A stretch of 7,718 bases of DNA from PCC-6802 sp031388585 (GCA_031388585.1 JANMRU010000315.1:1-7718), one strand, 5' to 3'. Positions 1 to 7,309 are shown, counted from the first letter of the stretch. Notes: generated by a model not told the origin, from the sequence alone. Numbers and translations are program-made.

Positions 1-63
1 CGCGATTAATTTGTAACTCACAAACTATCTCCGTTAAGAGAATAGGATGAGCAAGCCTATCTA

Positions 64-88
64 GTTTTCTACTACCCTCCTAGAAAAC
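64..88 (-). terminator. weak stem-loop at the end of the RTX gene
   Basis: GTTTTCTA (64-71) and TAGAAAAC (81-88) form a perfect 8-bp inverted repeat with a 9-nt loop, and the stop codon lies within it. The stem is A/T-rich and has no clear U-run after it on the minus strand, so it is a poor intrinsic terminator. A second short ATAGG/CCTAT inverted repeat lies just beyond, around 43-60. The rest of 1-79 shows nothing recognisable. Confidence 0.25.
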
Positions 89-1588
89 AACAATATTGGT
101 ATTAGCCAGCGTCGGAGCAGTTACTCCTGACAATGTTAAAAGGGTAATTGCATCAATTATGCCGGTGCCATCTGCATCAAATGTCAAAACGCCAGAGGTG
201 GAGTTATAAATGAAGCGTTGAGCGGCATCAGTAGCAGCACCTGCACCGGCTCCCGAAAGAAATGCTGTTGTGGGAAGCACACCGGCAGATAAACCAATAA
301 ATCCCGCCAAAGCGACACGAATGGTTTCAGTACTAGTGAAATCGGTAATTGTGTCAGCACTTTCGCTGGAAGCATTGTATTGAAATACATCAGTACCAGC
401 CCCACCAGTGAGATTATCAGCTCCAGCTCCGCCTATGAGAGTATCGGTACCATCACTACCCAAGAGAGTATCGGCACCATCACCGCCCGAGAGACTATCA
501 TTCCCAGCACTGCCTGTCAGATTGTCAGCGCCACCTAGACCGTCGATAGTATCGTCACCACCTAGACCGTCAATGGTGTCAGCATTAGCTGTTCCATTCA
601 GACGATCGGGTCCATTAGTAGGAGTCTCCCCAATACTTCCACCGCCACCACCGCCACCGCTTGGAGGTGTCCCACCGCCACCACCAGGAGAGGAAATCGC
701 ACCGCTATCTAAAATTGTCAACGACGCAATATTTGGTATGCCCACATTGTAAGCAGCACTCGGAATAATATCTAAAATTACAGTTTCATCAGGCTCAACC
801 AGACCATCATCAAGCGTGCTAATTGTGATTGTGGCTGATGTCTGACCCTCAGGGATTGTGACGGCAGTACCAATACTATTGTAGTCTGAACCGTTTAGGG
901 CTGTACCAGCGATCGCATAATTTACAGTCAGACTGCCCACTGAGCTAGTGCGAGTTACGGTAAATGTACCAACATTTACCCCTGTGACTGCTGATGAAAT
1001 TGTTACCGCAGGAAGAGCAAGGTTAAAGGTGGGCTCGAAAGCGGTGAAGTTTCCTGCGCCAATTGTGCCACGATTTACTCCCTGGAGAATGGCAAGAATT
1101 TCACCTGTGAAATTGTTTTCGATAATGGTATTGCCAGCATTATCAGCACTTCCCTGATTAATGTTTAAATCCCTGAAAGTTAGTCCGCCCGACAAGCCAA
1201 TAATATCTTCACCATTGCTAAAGTCACTGATGATATCGGCTTCTTGAAAAGAGCCACCACCCGAAGTTGGGCTAATTACAAAAATGTCTCGGCCTTCGCC
1301 ACCCTGTACGTAATCTGCCCCGCGATTTCCGCTGAGGGTATCATCGCCTTTATCGCCAAGGAGAGTGTCATTACCCTTTCCGCCAAAGACTAAATCTTCG
1401 CCAAACCCAGCACGCATCGTATCATTGCCAGAGTTGCCAAGCAGTACGTCATTGCCAGAGTTACCCTGGATCGTATCGTTGCCAGCTAGACCATATACTA
1501 TATCGTCGCCTTCAAAGACTTTGATTAGATCGTCTGCGTCAGTGCCAAAAACAATATCACTCGACGCCGTACCAAAAAGGACTGCCAT
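80..1588 (-). CDS. RTX calcium-binding protein with Calx-beta domain
   Basis: The 502-residue product is built from hemolysin-type nonapeptide repeats (GGxGxDxLx). Block 1 covers roughly residues 10-105 (GLAGNDTIQGNSGNDVL and similar). A Calx-beta domain follows at about 185-285, with the typical NYAIAGTALNGSDY and DDGLVEPDETV signatures. Next come a Gly/Pro linker at 300-320, RTX block 2 at about 327-402, and a C-terminal tail (RFIYNSTSGVLTFDADGTG) common in cyanobacterial RTX proteins. Each RTX block is closed by a similar cap, D-[IV]-F followed by AD-x-I-[ST]-DF. There is no N-terminal signal peptide, as expected for type I secretion with a C-terminal signal, so an extracellular or cell-surface calcium-binding role is inferred. 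No ABC exporter or membrane-fusion gene is in the window. The start is supported by TGAGGAA at 1597-1603 about 10 nt upstream. No enzymatic domain is visible, so the specific function is unknown. Confidence 0.9.
   Translation of the reverse strand: MAVLFGTASSDIVFGTDADDLIKVFEGDDIVYGLAGNDTIQGNSGNDVLLGNSGNDTMRAGFGEDLVFGGKGNDTLLGDKGDDTLSGNRGADYVQGGEGRDIFVISPTSGGGSFQEADIISDFSNGEDIIGLSGGLTFRDLNINQGSADNAGNTIIENNFTGEILAILQGVNRGTIGAGNFTAFEPTFNLALPAVTISSAVTGVNVGTFTVTRTSSVGSLTVNYAIAGTALNGSDYNSIGTAVTIPEGQTSATITISTLDDGLVEPDETVILDIIPSAAYNVGIPNIASLTILDSGAISSPGGGGGTPPSGGGGGGGSIGETPTNGPDRLNGTANADTIDGLGGDDTIDGLGGADNLTGSAGNDSLSGGDGADTLLGSDGTDTLIGGAGADNLTGGAGTDVFQYNASSESADTITDFTSTETIRVALAGFIGLSAGVLPTTAFLSGAGAGAATDAAQRFIYNSTSGVLTFDADGTGIIDAITLLTLSGVTAPTLANTNIVVF
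531..571 (-). repeat. 27-bp tandem repeat inside RTX block 2
   Basis: CCACCTAGACCGTC occurs at 531-544 and again at 558-571, a period of 27 bp or nine codons. It encodes two successive near-identical RTX units (TIDGLGGDDTIDGLGGAD). The surrounding units are more diverged, so this pair probably reflects a recent in-frame duplication of one nonapeptide. Confidence 0.75.
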
Positions 1589-1615
1589 ATTTTTATTTCC
1601 TCACATATGACAGTG

Positions 1616-1645
1616 ATTAGTCCCATAAACCACCCGAAATGTCAA
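1616..1645 (-). promoter_or_regulatory. sigma70-type promoter for the RTX gene
   Basis: Read on the minus strand, a perfect -35 box TTGACA (1640-1645) is followed after 18 nt by ACTAAT (1616-1621), a 4/6 match to the -10 consensus. Transcription would start near 1609, about 20 nt before the ATG, leaving room for the TGAGGAA ribosome-binding sequence. This is a sequence match only. Confidence 0.5.
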
Positions 1646-1775
1646 GCAATTTTTTTGGATGCAAACCTAGTCATGCCGAAAGGTTGCGCGATCTTCTTTG
1701 GCACCCAAATTTTGCCGATCGCCCCACTCCCATTGCGCTAGAATTAGCGACTGCCAATAATTAATATTGCCCCAC

Positions 1776-3017
1776 ATGCCATCATCTCCAGTTATCGAGC
1801 AGGCGATCGCCGACCTCACGCCCACATTTGCATCGGTAGACCAACAGGTAAAGCGCAACCTCAGTCGCGTATTGCAGGCATTTCGCGAGCATCGCGTGGG
1901 GGCGCATCACTTTGCTAGCGTATCGGGCTACGGACATGACGATCTGGGTAGAGAAGTATTAGATCGGGTATTTGCCCAAATCGTGGGAGCGGAAGCTGCT
2001 GCCGTGCGCGTGCAATTTGTTTCGGGGACTCATGCGATCGCCTGTTGTCTGTTTGGCGTGCTGCGTCCAGGTGATGAGTTACTCTCGGTTGTTGGTGCGC
2101 CCTATGACACGCTGGAGCAGGTAATTGGTCATCACGGTTCTGGTCAAGGTTCCTTGCGGGACTTTGGCATTAGCTACAGACAAGTCGATCTGACTCCGAC
2201 TGGTGAGGTCGATTGGCAAGCCCTGGCGACGGCAGTACGACCAAATACACGCATGGTGACGATCCAACGTTCCTGTGGTTATGATTGGCGCGCTAGTTTA
2301 GCGATCGCCGATATTGCCAGAATTGTGGAATCGGTGAAGTCGCAAAACCCCAACACGGTTTGCTTTGTCGATAACTGCTACGGTGAATTTATTGAGGACT
2401 GCGAACCTACCGCTGTGGGAGCCGATCTGATCGCAGGTTCGTTAATCAAAAATCCTGGTGGCACGATCGCCACCGCAGGCGGCTACGTAGCGGGTAAGGC
2501 AGAATACGTCGAAGCAGCGGCTTGTCGGCTGACTGCACCTGGCATTGGTTCTTCAGGCGGAGCCACGTTCGATCAAAACCGCCTCGTGTTTCAGGGGCTA
2601 TTCCTCGCGCCTCAGATGGTAGGTGAAGCGATGAAAGGGAACCACCTTGCAGCGGTGGTATTCGATCAGATGGGATACAAAGTCAATCCTCTGCCATTTG
2701 CACCCCGACGCGATGTCATTCAAGCAATTCAGCTTGGTTCGCCAGAGAAACTTGTGCAATTCTGTCGAACGATTCAGAAATGTTCTCCGATTGATTCCTA
2801 TGTCGATCCTGTACCTGGGAATATGCCAGGTTACGAGAGCGAGTTGGTAATGGCTGGCGGTACGTTTATTGACGGCAGCACTTCCGAACTTTCAGCCGAT
2901 GGGCCGTTACGCCCACCTTATATTGTATTTCTGCAAGGAGGTACGCACTGGACGCATGTGGCGATCGCCCTGGAGAGCTTCACCGAGAATTTTACGGAGG
3001 ATTTTATAGAGCCTTAA
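1776..3017 (+). CDS. methionine gamma-lyase family PLP enzyme (aluminium-resistance protein family)
   Basis: The 413-residue protein matches the Met_gamma_lyase/'aluminium resistance' family, a fold-type I PLP group related to cystathionine lyases. Residue numbers are from the ATG. The family's N-terminal motif is seen as VSGYGHDDLGRE (49-60), then QFVSGTHAI (80-88) near the cofactor phosphate, FVDNCYGEF (197-205) with Asp199 expected to contact the pyridine nitrogen, and GSLIKNPGG (221-229) with Lys225 as the likely Schiff-base lysine. Family members are annotated by homology; the true substrate is not settled, and carbon-sulfur lyase activity is an inference. A TTG at 1767 is in frame, but the ATG at 1776 gives the more usual N-terminus. 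No clear Shine-Dalgarno precedes either. The gene is divergent from the RTX gene and lies 60 nt upstream of the formaldehyde dehydrogenase gene. Length and motifs are intact. Confidence 0.88.
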   Translation: MPSSPVIEQAIADLTPTFASVDQQVKRNLSRVLQAFREHRVGAHHFASVSGYGHDDLGREVLDRVFAQIVGAEAAAVRVQFVSGTHAIACCLFGVLRPGDELLSVVGAPYDTLEQVIGHHGSGQGSLRDFGISYRQVDLTPTGEVDWQALATAVRPNTRMVTIQRSCGYDWRASLAIADIARIVESVKSQNPNTVCFVDNCYGEFIEDCEPTAVGADLIAGSLIKNPGGTIATAGGYVAGKAEYVEAAACRLTAPGIGSSGGATFDQNRLVFQGLFLAPQMVGEAMKGNHLAAVVFDQMGYKVNPLPFAPRRDVIQAIQLGSPEKLVQFCRTIQKCSPIDSYVDPVPGNMPGYESELVMAGGTFIDGSTSELSADGPLRPPYIVFLQGGTHWTHVAIALESFTENFTEDFIEP

Positions 3018-3064
3018 GTATCAAATCGCACATTGCAGTCGATAATTAAGCACAGGTATTTGCC

Positions 3065-3070
3065 AAGGAG
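3065..3070 (+). promoter_or_regulatory. ribosome-binding site that decides the dehydrogenase start
   Basis: AAGGAG lies 7 nt before the ATG at 3078. It points to that ATG rather than the upstream in-frame start at 3033, which would add 15 residues not seen in this conserved family. Confidence 0.75.
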
Positions 3071-3077
3071 TAAGGTC

Positions 3078-4190
3078 ATGGATGTAAAAGCAGCGATCGC
3101 CTTTGGCGCAGGTCAACCGCTCAAGATTGAGACGGTACAGCTAGAGCCGCCCAAAGCAGGAGAGGTACTGATCGAAATCAAGGCAACTGGTGTCTGTCAT
3201 ACCGATGCCTTCACGCTTTCTGGAGCCGATCCTGAAGGTCTATTCCCCACAATTTTAGGTCACGAGGGGGCGGGTGTAGTTGTAGAAGTAGGAGCAGGAG
3301 TTACTAGCTTGAAGGAAGGCGACCATGTTATTCCTCTCTACACACCAGAATGCCGTCAGTGCAAATTTTGTCTTAGTCGCAGAACAAATCTCTGTCAAGC
3401 AATTCGGGGTACGCAAGGGCAAGGCGTTATGCCCGATGGCACGAGTCGGTTCTCTATCGACGGCAAAAAGTTGCATCACTATATGGGCACTTCTACCTTT
3501 TCGAACTTCACCGTACTACCTGAAATTTCTGTAGCCAAAATTCGCGAGGATGCTCCCTTTGAGAAGGTTTGCTATATCGGCTGCGGTGTCACCACTGGCA
3601 TTGGTGCGGTGATTTATACAGCAAAAGTCGATCCAGGATCGAATGTCGTCGTATTTGGGCTTGGTGGTATTGGCTTAAACGTAATTCAGGGCGCTCGCAT
3701 GGTGGGAGCTGATAAGATTATCGGTGTAGACATCAATCCCAATAGAAGAGAACTAGCTGAGAAGTTCGGTATGACTCATTTTGTTAATCCCCTGGAAGTA
3801 GGCGATGACCTGGTGCCATATCTAGTAAATTTGACGGATGGTGGAGCAGATTACAGTTTTGAATGCATTGGCAATGTGAATGTGATGCGTCAGGCATTGG
3901 AATGCTGTCATAAAGGTTGGGGTGTGAGTGTAATCATTGGTGTGGCGGGGGCAGGACAGGAAATTAGTACTCGCCCATTTCAATTAGTAACGGGTCGTGT
4001 TTGGAAAGGCTCAGCATTCGGCGGAGCGAGAGGACGTACTGATGTACCTAAAATTGTTGATTGGTATATGGATGGCAAAATCAATATTGATGATTTAATT
4101 ACGCATGTTATGCCCCTAGAGAAAATCAATGATGCTTTCGATTTGATGCGTAAAGGCGAATCCATCCGAAGTGTTGTCACATTCGCTTGA
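3078..4190 (+). CDS. frmA: S-(hydroxymethyl)glutathione dehydrogenase (class III alcohol dehydrogenase)
   Basis: The 370-residue zinc-dependent medium-chain dehydrogenase oxidises S-hydroxymethylglutathione, the formaldehyde-glutathione adduct, with NAD+ in cytosolic formaldehyde detoxification. Many members also reduce S-nitrosoglutathione. Catalytic zinc ligands are visible as Cys40 (GVCHTDA), His62 and Glu63 (LGHEGAG), and Cys169 (IGCGVTTG). Structural zinc cysteines are 92, 95, 98 and 106. The Rossmann motif GLGGIG is at 194-199, with Asp218 after the second strand favouring NAD. The class III signature IRGTQGQGVMPDGTSRF carries Arg110, which aligns with the arginine that binds the glutathione carboxylate, and HTDAFTLSGADPEG is also typical. 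Length matches the family. It follows the PLP enzyme by 60 nt on the same strand. I see no nearby FrmR-type regulator or S-formylglutathione hydrolase gene. Confidence 0.95.
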   Translation: MDVKAAIAFGAGQPLKIETVQLEPPKAGEVLIEIKATGVCHTDAFTLSGADPEGLFPTILGHEGAGVVVEVGAGVTSLKEGDHVIPLYTPECRQCKFCLSRRTNLCQAIRGTQGQGVMPDGTSRFSIDGKKLHHYMGTSTFSNFTVLPEISVAKIREDAPFEKVCYIGCGVTTGIGAVIYTAKVDPGSNVVVFGLGGIGLNVIQGARMVGADKIIGVDINPNRRELAEKFGMTHFVNPLEVGDDLVPYLVNLTDGGADYSFECIGNVNVMRQALECCHKGWGVSVIIGVAGAGQEISTRPFQLVTGRVWKGSAFGGARGRTDVPKIVDWYMDGKINIDDLITHVMPLEKINDAFDLMRKGESIRSVVTFA

Positions 4191-4234
4191 CAATATCATG
4201 TAGGTGCAATCCCCCCTGGTTGCTCTGATTGGTT

Positions 4235-4258
4235 GAGGGCAGGAATAAAGAGGGCAGG
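4235..4258. repeat. 9-bp direct repeat in the frmA/glmS spacer
   Basis: GAGGGCAGG occurs at 4235-4243 and 4250-4258, so the copies start 15 bp apart. The second copy forms the left arm of the adjacent hairpin. Confidence 0.6.
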
Positions 4259-4274
4259 CACAGAGGCGCTGCCC
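4252..4274. terminator. hairpin between convergent genes, possible bidirectional terminator
   Basis: GGGCAG (4252-4257) pairs with CTGCCC (4269-4274) across an 11-nt loop; GC pairs inside the loop can lengthen the stem with one bulge. On the minus strand the stem is followed directly by TCTTTATT, which suits the end of glmS. On the plus strand the T-rich GTGTTTTATTT comes about 8 nt later, a weaker fit for frmA. The adjoining GCTGCCCCTACA resembles a palindromic unit I associate with cyanobacterial intergenic regions, so it may also be a dispersed repeat. Confidence 0.45.
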
Positions 4275-4304
4275 CTACAGGTGTTTTATTTGCGAGAAAT
4301 TACT

Positions 4305-6218
4305 TTACTCTACAGTGACAGATTTGGCTAAATTGCGAGGTTGATCGACATCCAAACCGCGATGGGCAGCAATGTGATACGCAAGCAATTGCAGCGGGAT
4401 CACTGTGAGCATGGGAGAGAGAATCTCATCCACAACCGGGATCGGTAATAGATGATCGAAGATTTCGGCAGCGGCGGGATCGTTAAGCGGAGCGACACCA
4501 ATTAGTTGGGCTTCCCTGGCTCTGGCTTCTTGGGCATTGGAAAGTACTTTCTCATAGACGCTCCCAGGCGTAGCGATCGCCACAACAGGCACATCCTCAT
4601 CCAACAGAGCGATCGGTCCATGTTTCATCTCTCCCGCTGGATAGCCTTCTGCATGAATGTAGCTAATCTCTTTGAGTTTCAAAGCACCTTCTAGGGCAAT
4701 GGGGAAGTTAATGCCGCGACCGAGGTAGATAAAGTCCTTAGTATGGGTAAAACTATGGGCGAGCTGCTCAATATAACGTTCCTGGCTTTCCAGAATTACT
4801 TCAATCTGGGCAGGAAGCTGACGCAGTCCATCAATAATCTTACTTGCTTGCTGCTGTGGCAATGTTTGACGGCGGATGCCTAAATCCAAGGCGAGGAAAT
4901 AGAACATTAGTAATTGCGCCACAAAAGTCTTGGTCGCAGCCACACCGATTTCAATCCCAGCTTGGGTATCTAGAACGCAATCGGCAATTCGACTGATCGA
5001 ACTCTCAGGACGATTGGTAATCCCAAGGCAGCGATCGCCCCTGGACTTAGCTAGTTCTAAAGCGGCGAGGGTATCTGCCGTCTCACCTGATTGAGTAACG
5101 CCAATCACGAGGGTATTAGACTGTAAAGGTGGTGGCCCATAGCGGTATTCCGAGGCATATTGCACAGAAGTAGGGATGCCCACAAGCTGCTCCAGCAGGT
5201 ATTTGCCCGCGAGTGCCGCGTGCCAGCTCGTTCCACAAGCAACGATTTGAATATTAGTTAAGTCGTCGAGGATGGCATTGTCTACACCCAGGTTAACGCG
5301 ATCGTCATCACTGACAAACTGAGCCAAGCCCGAGCGGATCACGCCAGGCTGCTCGTGAATTTCCTTGAGCATGTAGTGCCTAAATCCTTGCTTTTCCACC
5401 AGTACAGGGTTCCAGTTTAGGGTTTGGGGACTGCGTCGTTGCCGATCGCCATGAAAGTTATAGATCTCAACGCCTTCGCGGGTCAGTCGCGCAATTTCCC
5501 CATTTTCCAAGATTAAAACCTTGCGGGTATAGGCAACTAATGCGGGTGTATCAGAAGCGCAGAAGCTTTCGCCTTTACCCAAGCCAATTACTAGCGGGGC
5601 TTGCTGCCGTACCACAATTATTTCATCGGGAAAATCAACATGTATAACCGCGATCGCAAAGGCACCTTGCAATTTACTTACAGCTCGCCGCACTGCTTCG
5701 AGCAAGAAGTTATGGGGAGGTGCAGGTGGGTGGGGATTATCTTGAGGAACTTCGGTGTAGCCCAGATCGCTCAAACATTGGGCAATCAGGTGGGGAATAA
5801 CCTCTGTATCGGTCTCGCTGACAAACTGATGACCTTGCTGTTTTAGTTCAGCCCGCAGCGCATGGAAATTCTCAATAATGCCATTTTGGACGACGGCTAA
5901 TGCCTCTAAGGAGTCAGTGTGGGGATGGGCGTTATGTTCTTCGGGTTTGCCGTGGGTTGCCCAGCGCGTGTGGCCGATACCAACTGGCGAGATTTCGTTC
6001 CGAATGCCTTCGGCTGCTCGATCGTCAAGTATTTGGGTCAGTTTTTCTTCAAGGTTAACCAGCTTGCCCTTAGCGCGCGTGCGCTCTAAATGCCTGGAAC
6101 CTTTGGGGATAGTTGCCACACCTGCGGAATCATAGCCGCGATATTCTAGCTTGCGTAAACCATCTATGAGTACTTGGTTAGCGTTGCGATCGCCAATATA
6201 GCCAACAATTCCGCACAT
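4305..6218 (-). CDS. glmS: glutamine--fructose-6-phosphate aminotransferase (isomerizing)
   Basis: The 637-residue glucosamine-6-phosphate synthase converts fructose 6-phosphate and glutamine to glucosamine 6-phosphate and glutamate, the first step toward UDP-GlcNAc for peptidoglycan and lipopolysaccharide. The N-terminal class II amidotransferase domain begins MCGIVGYIGD, with Cys2 as the nucleophile once Met is removed. It also shows HTRWATHGKP (83-92) and QNGIIENF (111-118). Two SIS sugar-isomerase domains follow: CGTSWHA (328-334) and TQSGET (375-380) in the first, and KLKEISYIHAEGYPAGE (514-530), with the catalytic Glu in HAE, in the second. The C-terminus NLAKSVTVE carries Lys632, which forms the sugar Schiff base in the family. 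It is slightly longer than the 609-residue E. coli enzyme, partly through a Pro-rich insert near 156-170. It is convergent with frmA and divergent from the Rpn-like gene. The gene appears intact. Confidence 0.97.
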   Translation of the reverse strand: MCGIVGYIGDRNANQVLIDGLRKLEYRGYDSAGVATIPKGSRHLERTRAKGKLVNLEEKLTQILDDRAAEGIRNEISPVGIGHTRWATHGKPEEHNAHPHTDSLEALAVVQNGIIENFHALRAELKQQGHQFVSETDTEVIPHLIAQCLSDLGYTEVPQDNPHPPAPPHNFLLEAVRRAVSKLQGAFAIAVIHVDFPDEIIVVRQQAPLVIGLGKGESFCASDTPALVAYTRKVLILENGEIARLTREGVEIYNFHGDRQRRSPQTLNWNPVLVEKQGFRHYMLKEIHEQPGVIRSGLAQFVSDDDRVNLGVDNAILDDLTNIQIVACGTSWHAALAGKYLLEQLVGIPTSVQYASEYRYGPPPLQSNTLVIGVTQSGETADTLAALELAKSRGDRCLGITNRPESSISRIADCVLDTQAGIEIGVAATKTFVAQLLMFYFLALDLGIRRQTLPQQQASKIIDGLRQLPAQIEVILESQERYIEQLAHSFTHTKDFIYLGRGINFPIALEGALKLKEISYIHAEGYPAGEMKHGPIALLDEDVPVVAIATPGSVYEKVLSNAQEARAREAQLIGVAPLNDPAAAEIFDHLLPIPVVDEILSPMLTVIPLQLLAYHIAAHRGLDVDQPRNLAKSVTVE

Positions 6219-6246
6219 AAGGTCTAATCACTAAAGGTTGCATCAA

Positions 6247-6252
6247 ATTATA
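6247..6252 (-). promoter_or_regulatory. -10 box upstream of glmS
   Basis: Read on the minus strand this is a perfect TATAAT, placing the transcript start near 6240, about 22 nt before the glmS ATG. No good -35 box is seen at the normal distance; the best is a poor match around 6269-6276. The short leader leaves no room for a glmS ribozyme. Confidence 0.45.
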
Positions 6253-6323
6253 GCTGCGGCGATCGCTCTTTACATAAGCGTTTTCTGCCAGTCAGGGGGC
6301 AAGATGATGCTAAAATCGCGCCC

Positions 6324-7178
6324 ATGTACGACAATGTCTGTAAGTTTCTCGCCGAAAACTTCTCTGCTGACTTGGCTTCCTGGCTGCTGGGTGAGCCGAT
6401 CGCATTTACTCAACTCAGTCCCACTGAACTAAATCTTGAGCCGATTCGTGCGGATTCTCTCATTCTGTTGGATTCAATCAATCTAATCCTGCATCTGGAA
6501 TTTCAGACTAGACCTGATGCGGGAATTCCGGCTCGGATGGCGAATTATCGTCTCAGGCTTTATGCTCGATTTCCCCATAAAGCTGTGCGCCAAATTGTCA
6601 TTTATTTGAAACCGACTAAGTCACCGTTGGTTCACGAAACTAGTTTTGAGATCTCTGGGTTACGCCATGAGTTTGAGGTGATTCGGCTTTGGGAACAACC
6701 TGTAGCAGCTTTTTTGCAAGCGCCTGGGCTATTACCGTTTGCTATACTGGGTAATAGCCAGGAACCTCTGGAGGTACTGCAACAAGTTGCGGTTCAGGCT
6801 GATGCAATTGTGGAACTGAGTGTTCGTGGAAACGTAATGGCTGCCTCGGCGGTGTTGGCTGGTTTGATTTTAGAAAAAGACTCTATTCGGCAGATTTTAC
6901 GGAGTGATGCAATGCAAGAATCAGTGATTTATCAGGATATTTTGCTTGAAGGTGAGCGTAAAGGGTTGCAACAGGGGTTGCAACAGGGGTTGCAGCAGGG
7001 AGAAACTGCTCTTGTCCTCAAGTTACTTAAGCGTAAGTTTGGGGTTATCTCCCCGAAGCTACAAAAAACTGTCCAAAATTTGGCAATCGCTCAACTAGAA
7101 GATTTAGGTGAGGCATTGTTGGGGTTTACCTCTCTTGACGAGCTGTCTGCCTGGTTGCAACAAAATAAGGGCAAATAA
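6324..7178 (+). CDS. Rpn/PD-(D/E)XK nuclease-like protein with DUF4351 C-terminus
   Basis: The 284-residue protein belongs to the Rpn/YhgA-like group of putative transposase-derived PD-(D/E)XK nucleases, which is highly expanded in cyanobacteria. The core fold is visible as RADSLILL (Asp44), then LHLEFQT, where Glu59 and Gln61 give the E-x-Q form usual in this family in place of E-x-K. RMANYRLRLYARF (71-83) fits the following conserved helix. A GLQQ repeat at 214-225 leads into a DUF4351-type C-terminus (ALVLKLLKRKFG at 229-240, then LEDLGEALLGFTSLDELSAWL). E. coli Rpn proteins promote RecA-independent recombination and cut DNA; activity here is inferred only. The start at 6324 gives a normal N-terminus, with no clear Shine-Dalgarno. 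It is divergent from glmS and has its own terminator. It is a stand-alone gene with no visible partner. Confidence 0.85.
   Translation: MYDNVCKFLAENFSADLASWLLGEPIAFTQLSPTELNLEPIRADSLILLDSINLILHLEFQTRPDAGIPARMANYRLRLYARFPHKAVRQIVIYLKPTKSPLVHETSFEISGLRHEFEVIRLWEQPVAAFLQAPGLLPFAILGNSQEPLEVLQQVAVQADAIVELSVRGNVMAASAVLAGLILEKDSIRQILRSDAMQESVIYQDILLEGERKGLQQGLQQGLQQGETALVLKLLKRKFGVISPKLQKTVQNLAIAQLEDLGEALLGFTSLDELSAWLQQNKGK
6963..6998 (+). repeat. three tandem 12-bp units encoding GLQQ
   Basis: GGGTTGCAACAG is present twice exactly and once with a single change (GGGTTGCAGCAG). The units keep frame and encode Gly-Leu-Gln-Gln three times between the nuclease-like core and the DUF4351 region. Such repeats can gain or lose units by slippage without breaking the gene. 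Confidence 0.9.
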
Positions 7179-7179
7179 T

Positions 7180-7215
7180 GCGATCCTGCGTTGCTCTGAG
7201 GGGCGATCGCTTTTT
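7180..7215 (+). terminator. intrinsic terminator after the Rpn-like gene
   Basis: GCGATC (7180-7185) pairs with GATCGC (7205-7210), with further CT/AG pairing possible in the loop, and is followed at once by TTTTT (7211-7215). It starts one base after the stop codon. The right arm is part of a HIP1 octamer (7203-7210), so the pairing may partly be a by-product of that repeat. Confidence 0.5.
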
Positions 7216-7276
7216 AATTCAACTCCTATTCACAATACTTCGGACAGTTTTTTGGAATTGCTGAGAGGTGATAGAC

Positions 7277-7309
7277 AAAAGGGCTATTTACCGAATAGGG
7301 TAAAAGGGC
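7277..7309. repeat. direct repeat flanking a small palindrome
   Basis: AAAAGGGC occurs at 7277-7284 and 7302-7309. Between them is a perfect 6-bp inverted repeat, TTTACC (7287-7292) and GGTAAA (7299-7304), with a 6-nt loop. The second direct repeat overlaps the left end of the 138-bp inverted-repeat unit. Apart from this, 7216-7306 contains nothing I recognise. Confidence 0.55.

Noticed and set aside
420..600. CRISPR-like or satellite repeat array
   Set aside because: The repeated pattern is the coding sequence of RTX nonapeptides in one frame, with imperfect units and no unique spacers.
408..752. Proline-rich plus-strand ORF opposite the RTX gene
   Set aside because: It is the reverse complement of Gly/Asp-rich RTX codons and the Gly linker, so its composition is a by-product. 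The same holds for the plus-strand ORFs at 948-1157 and 1365-1610.
1767..1775. TTG start for the PLP enzyme
   Set aside because: It adds only three residues before an in-frame ATG at 1776 and has no ribosome-binding sequence in its favour.
1650..1775. Promoter for the PLP enzyme
   Set aside because: A TAGAAT at 1739-1744 resembles a -10 box, but the only -35-like sequence, TTGCCG, is 21 nt away, so the match is not convincing.
3033..3077. Fifteen-residue upstream extension of the formaldehyde dehydrogenase
   Set aside because: The strong AAGGAG at 3065-3070 and the family's normal N-terminus both favour the ATG at 3078.
6219..6323. glmS ribozyme or riboswitch upstream of glmS
   Set aside because: The predicted leader is only about 22 nt and the whole spacer is 105 nt, shared with a divergent gene. 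The ribozyme is mainly known from Firmicutes, and its conserved core is not seen.
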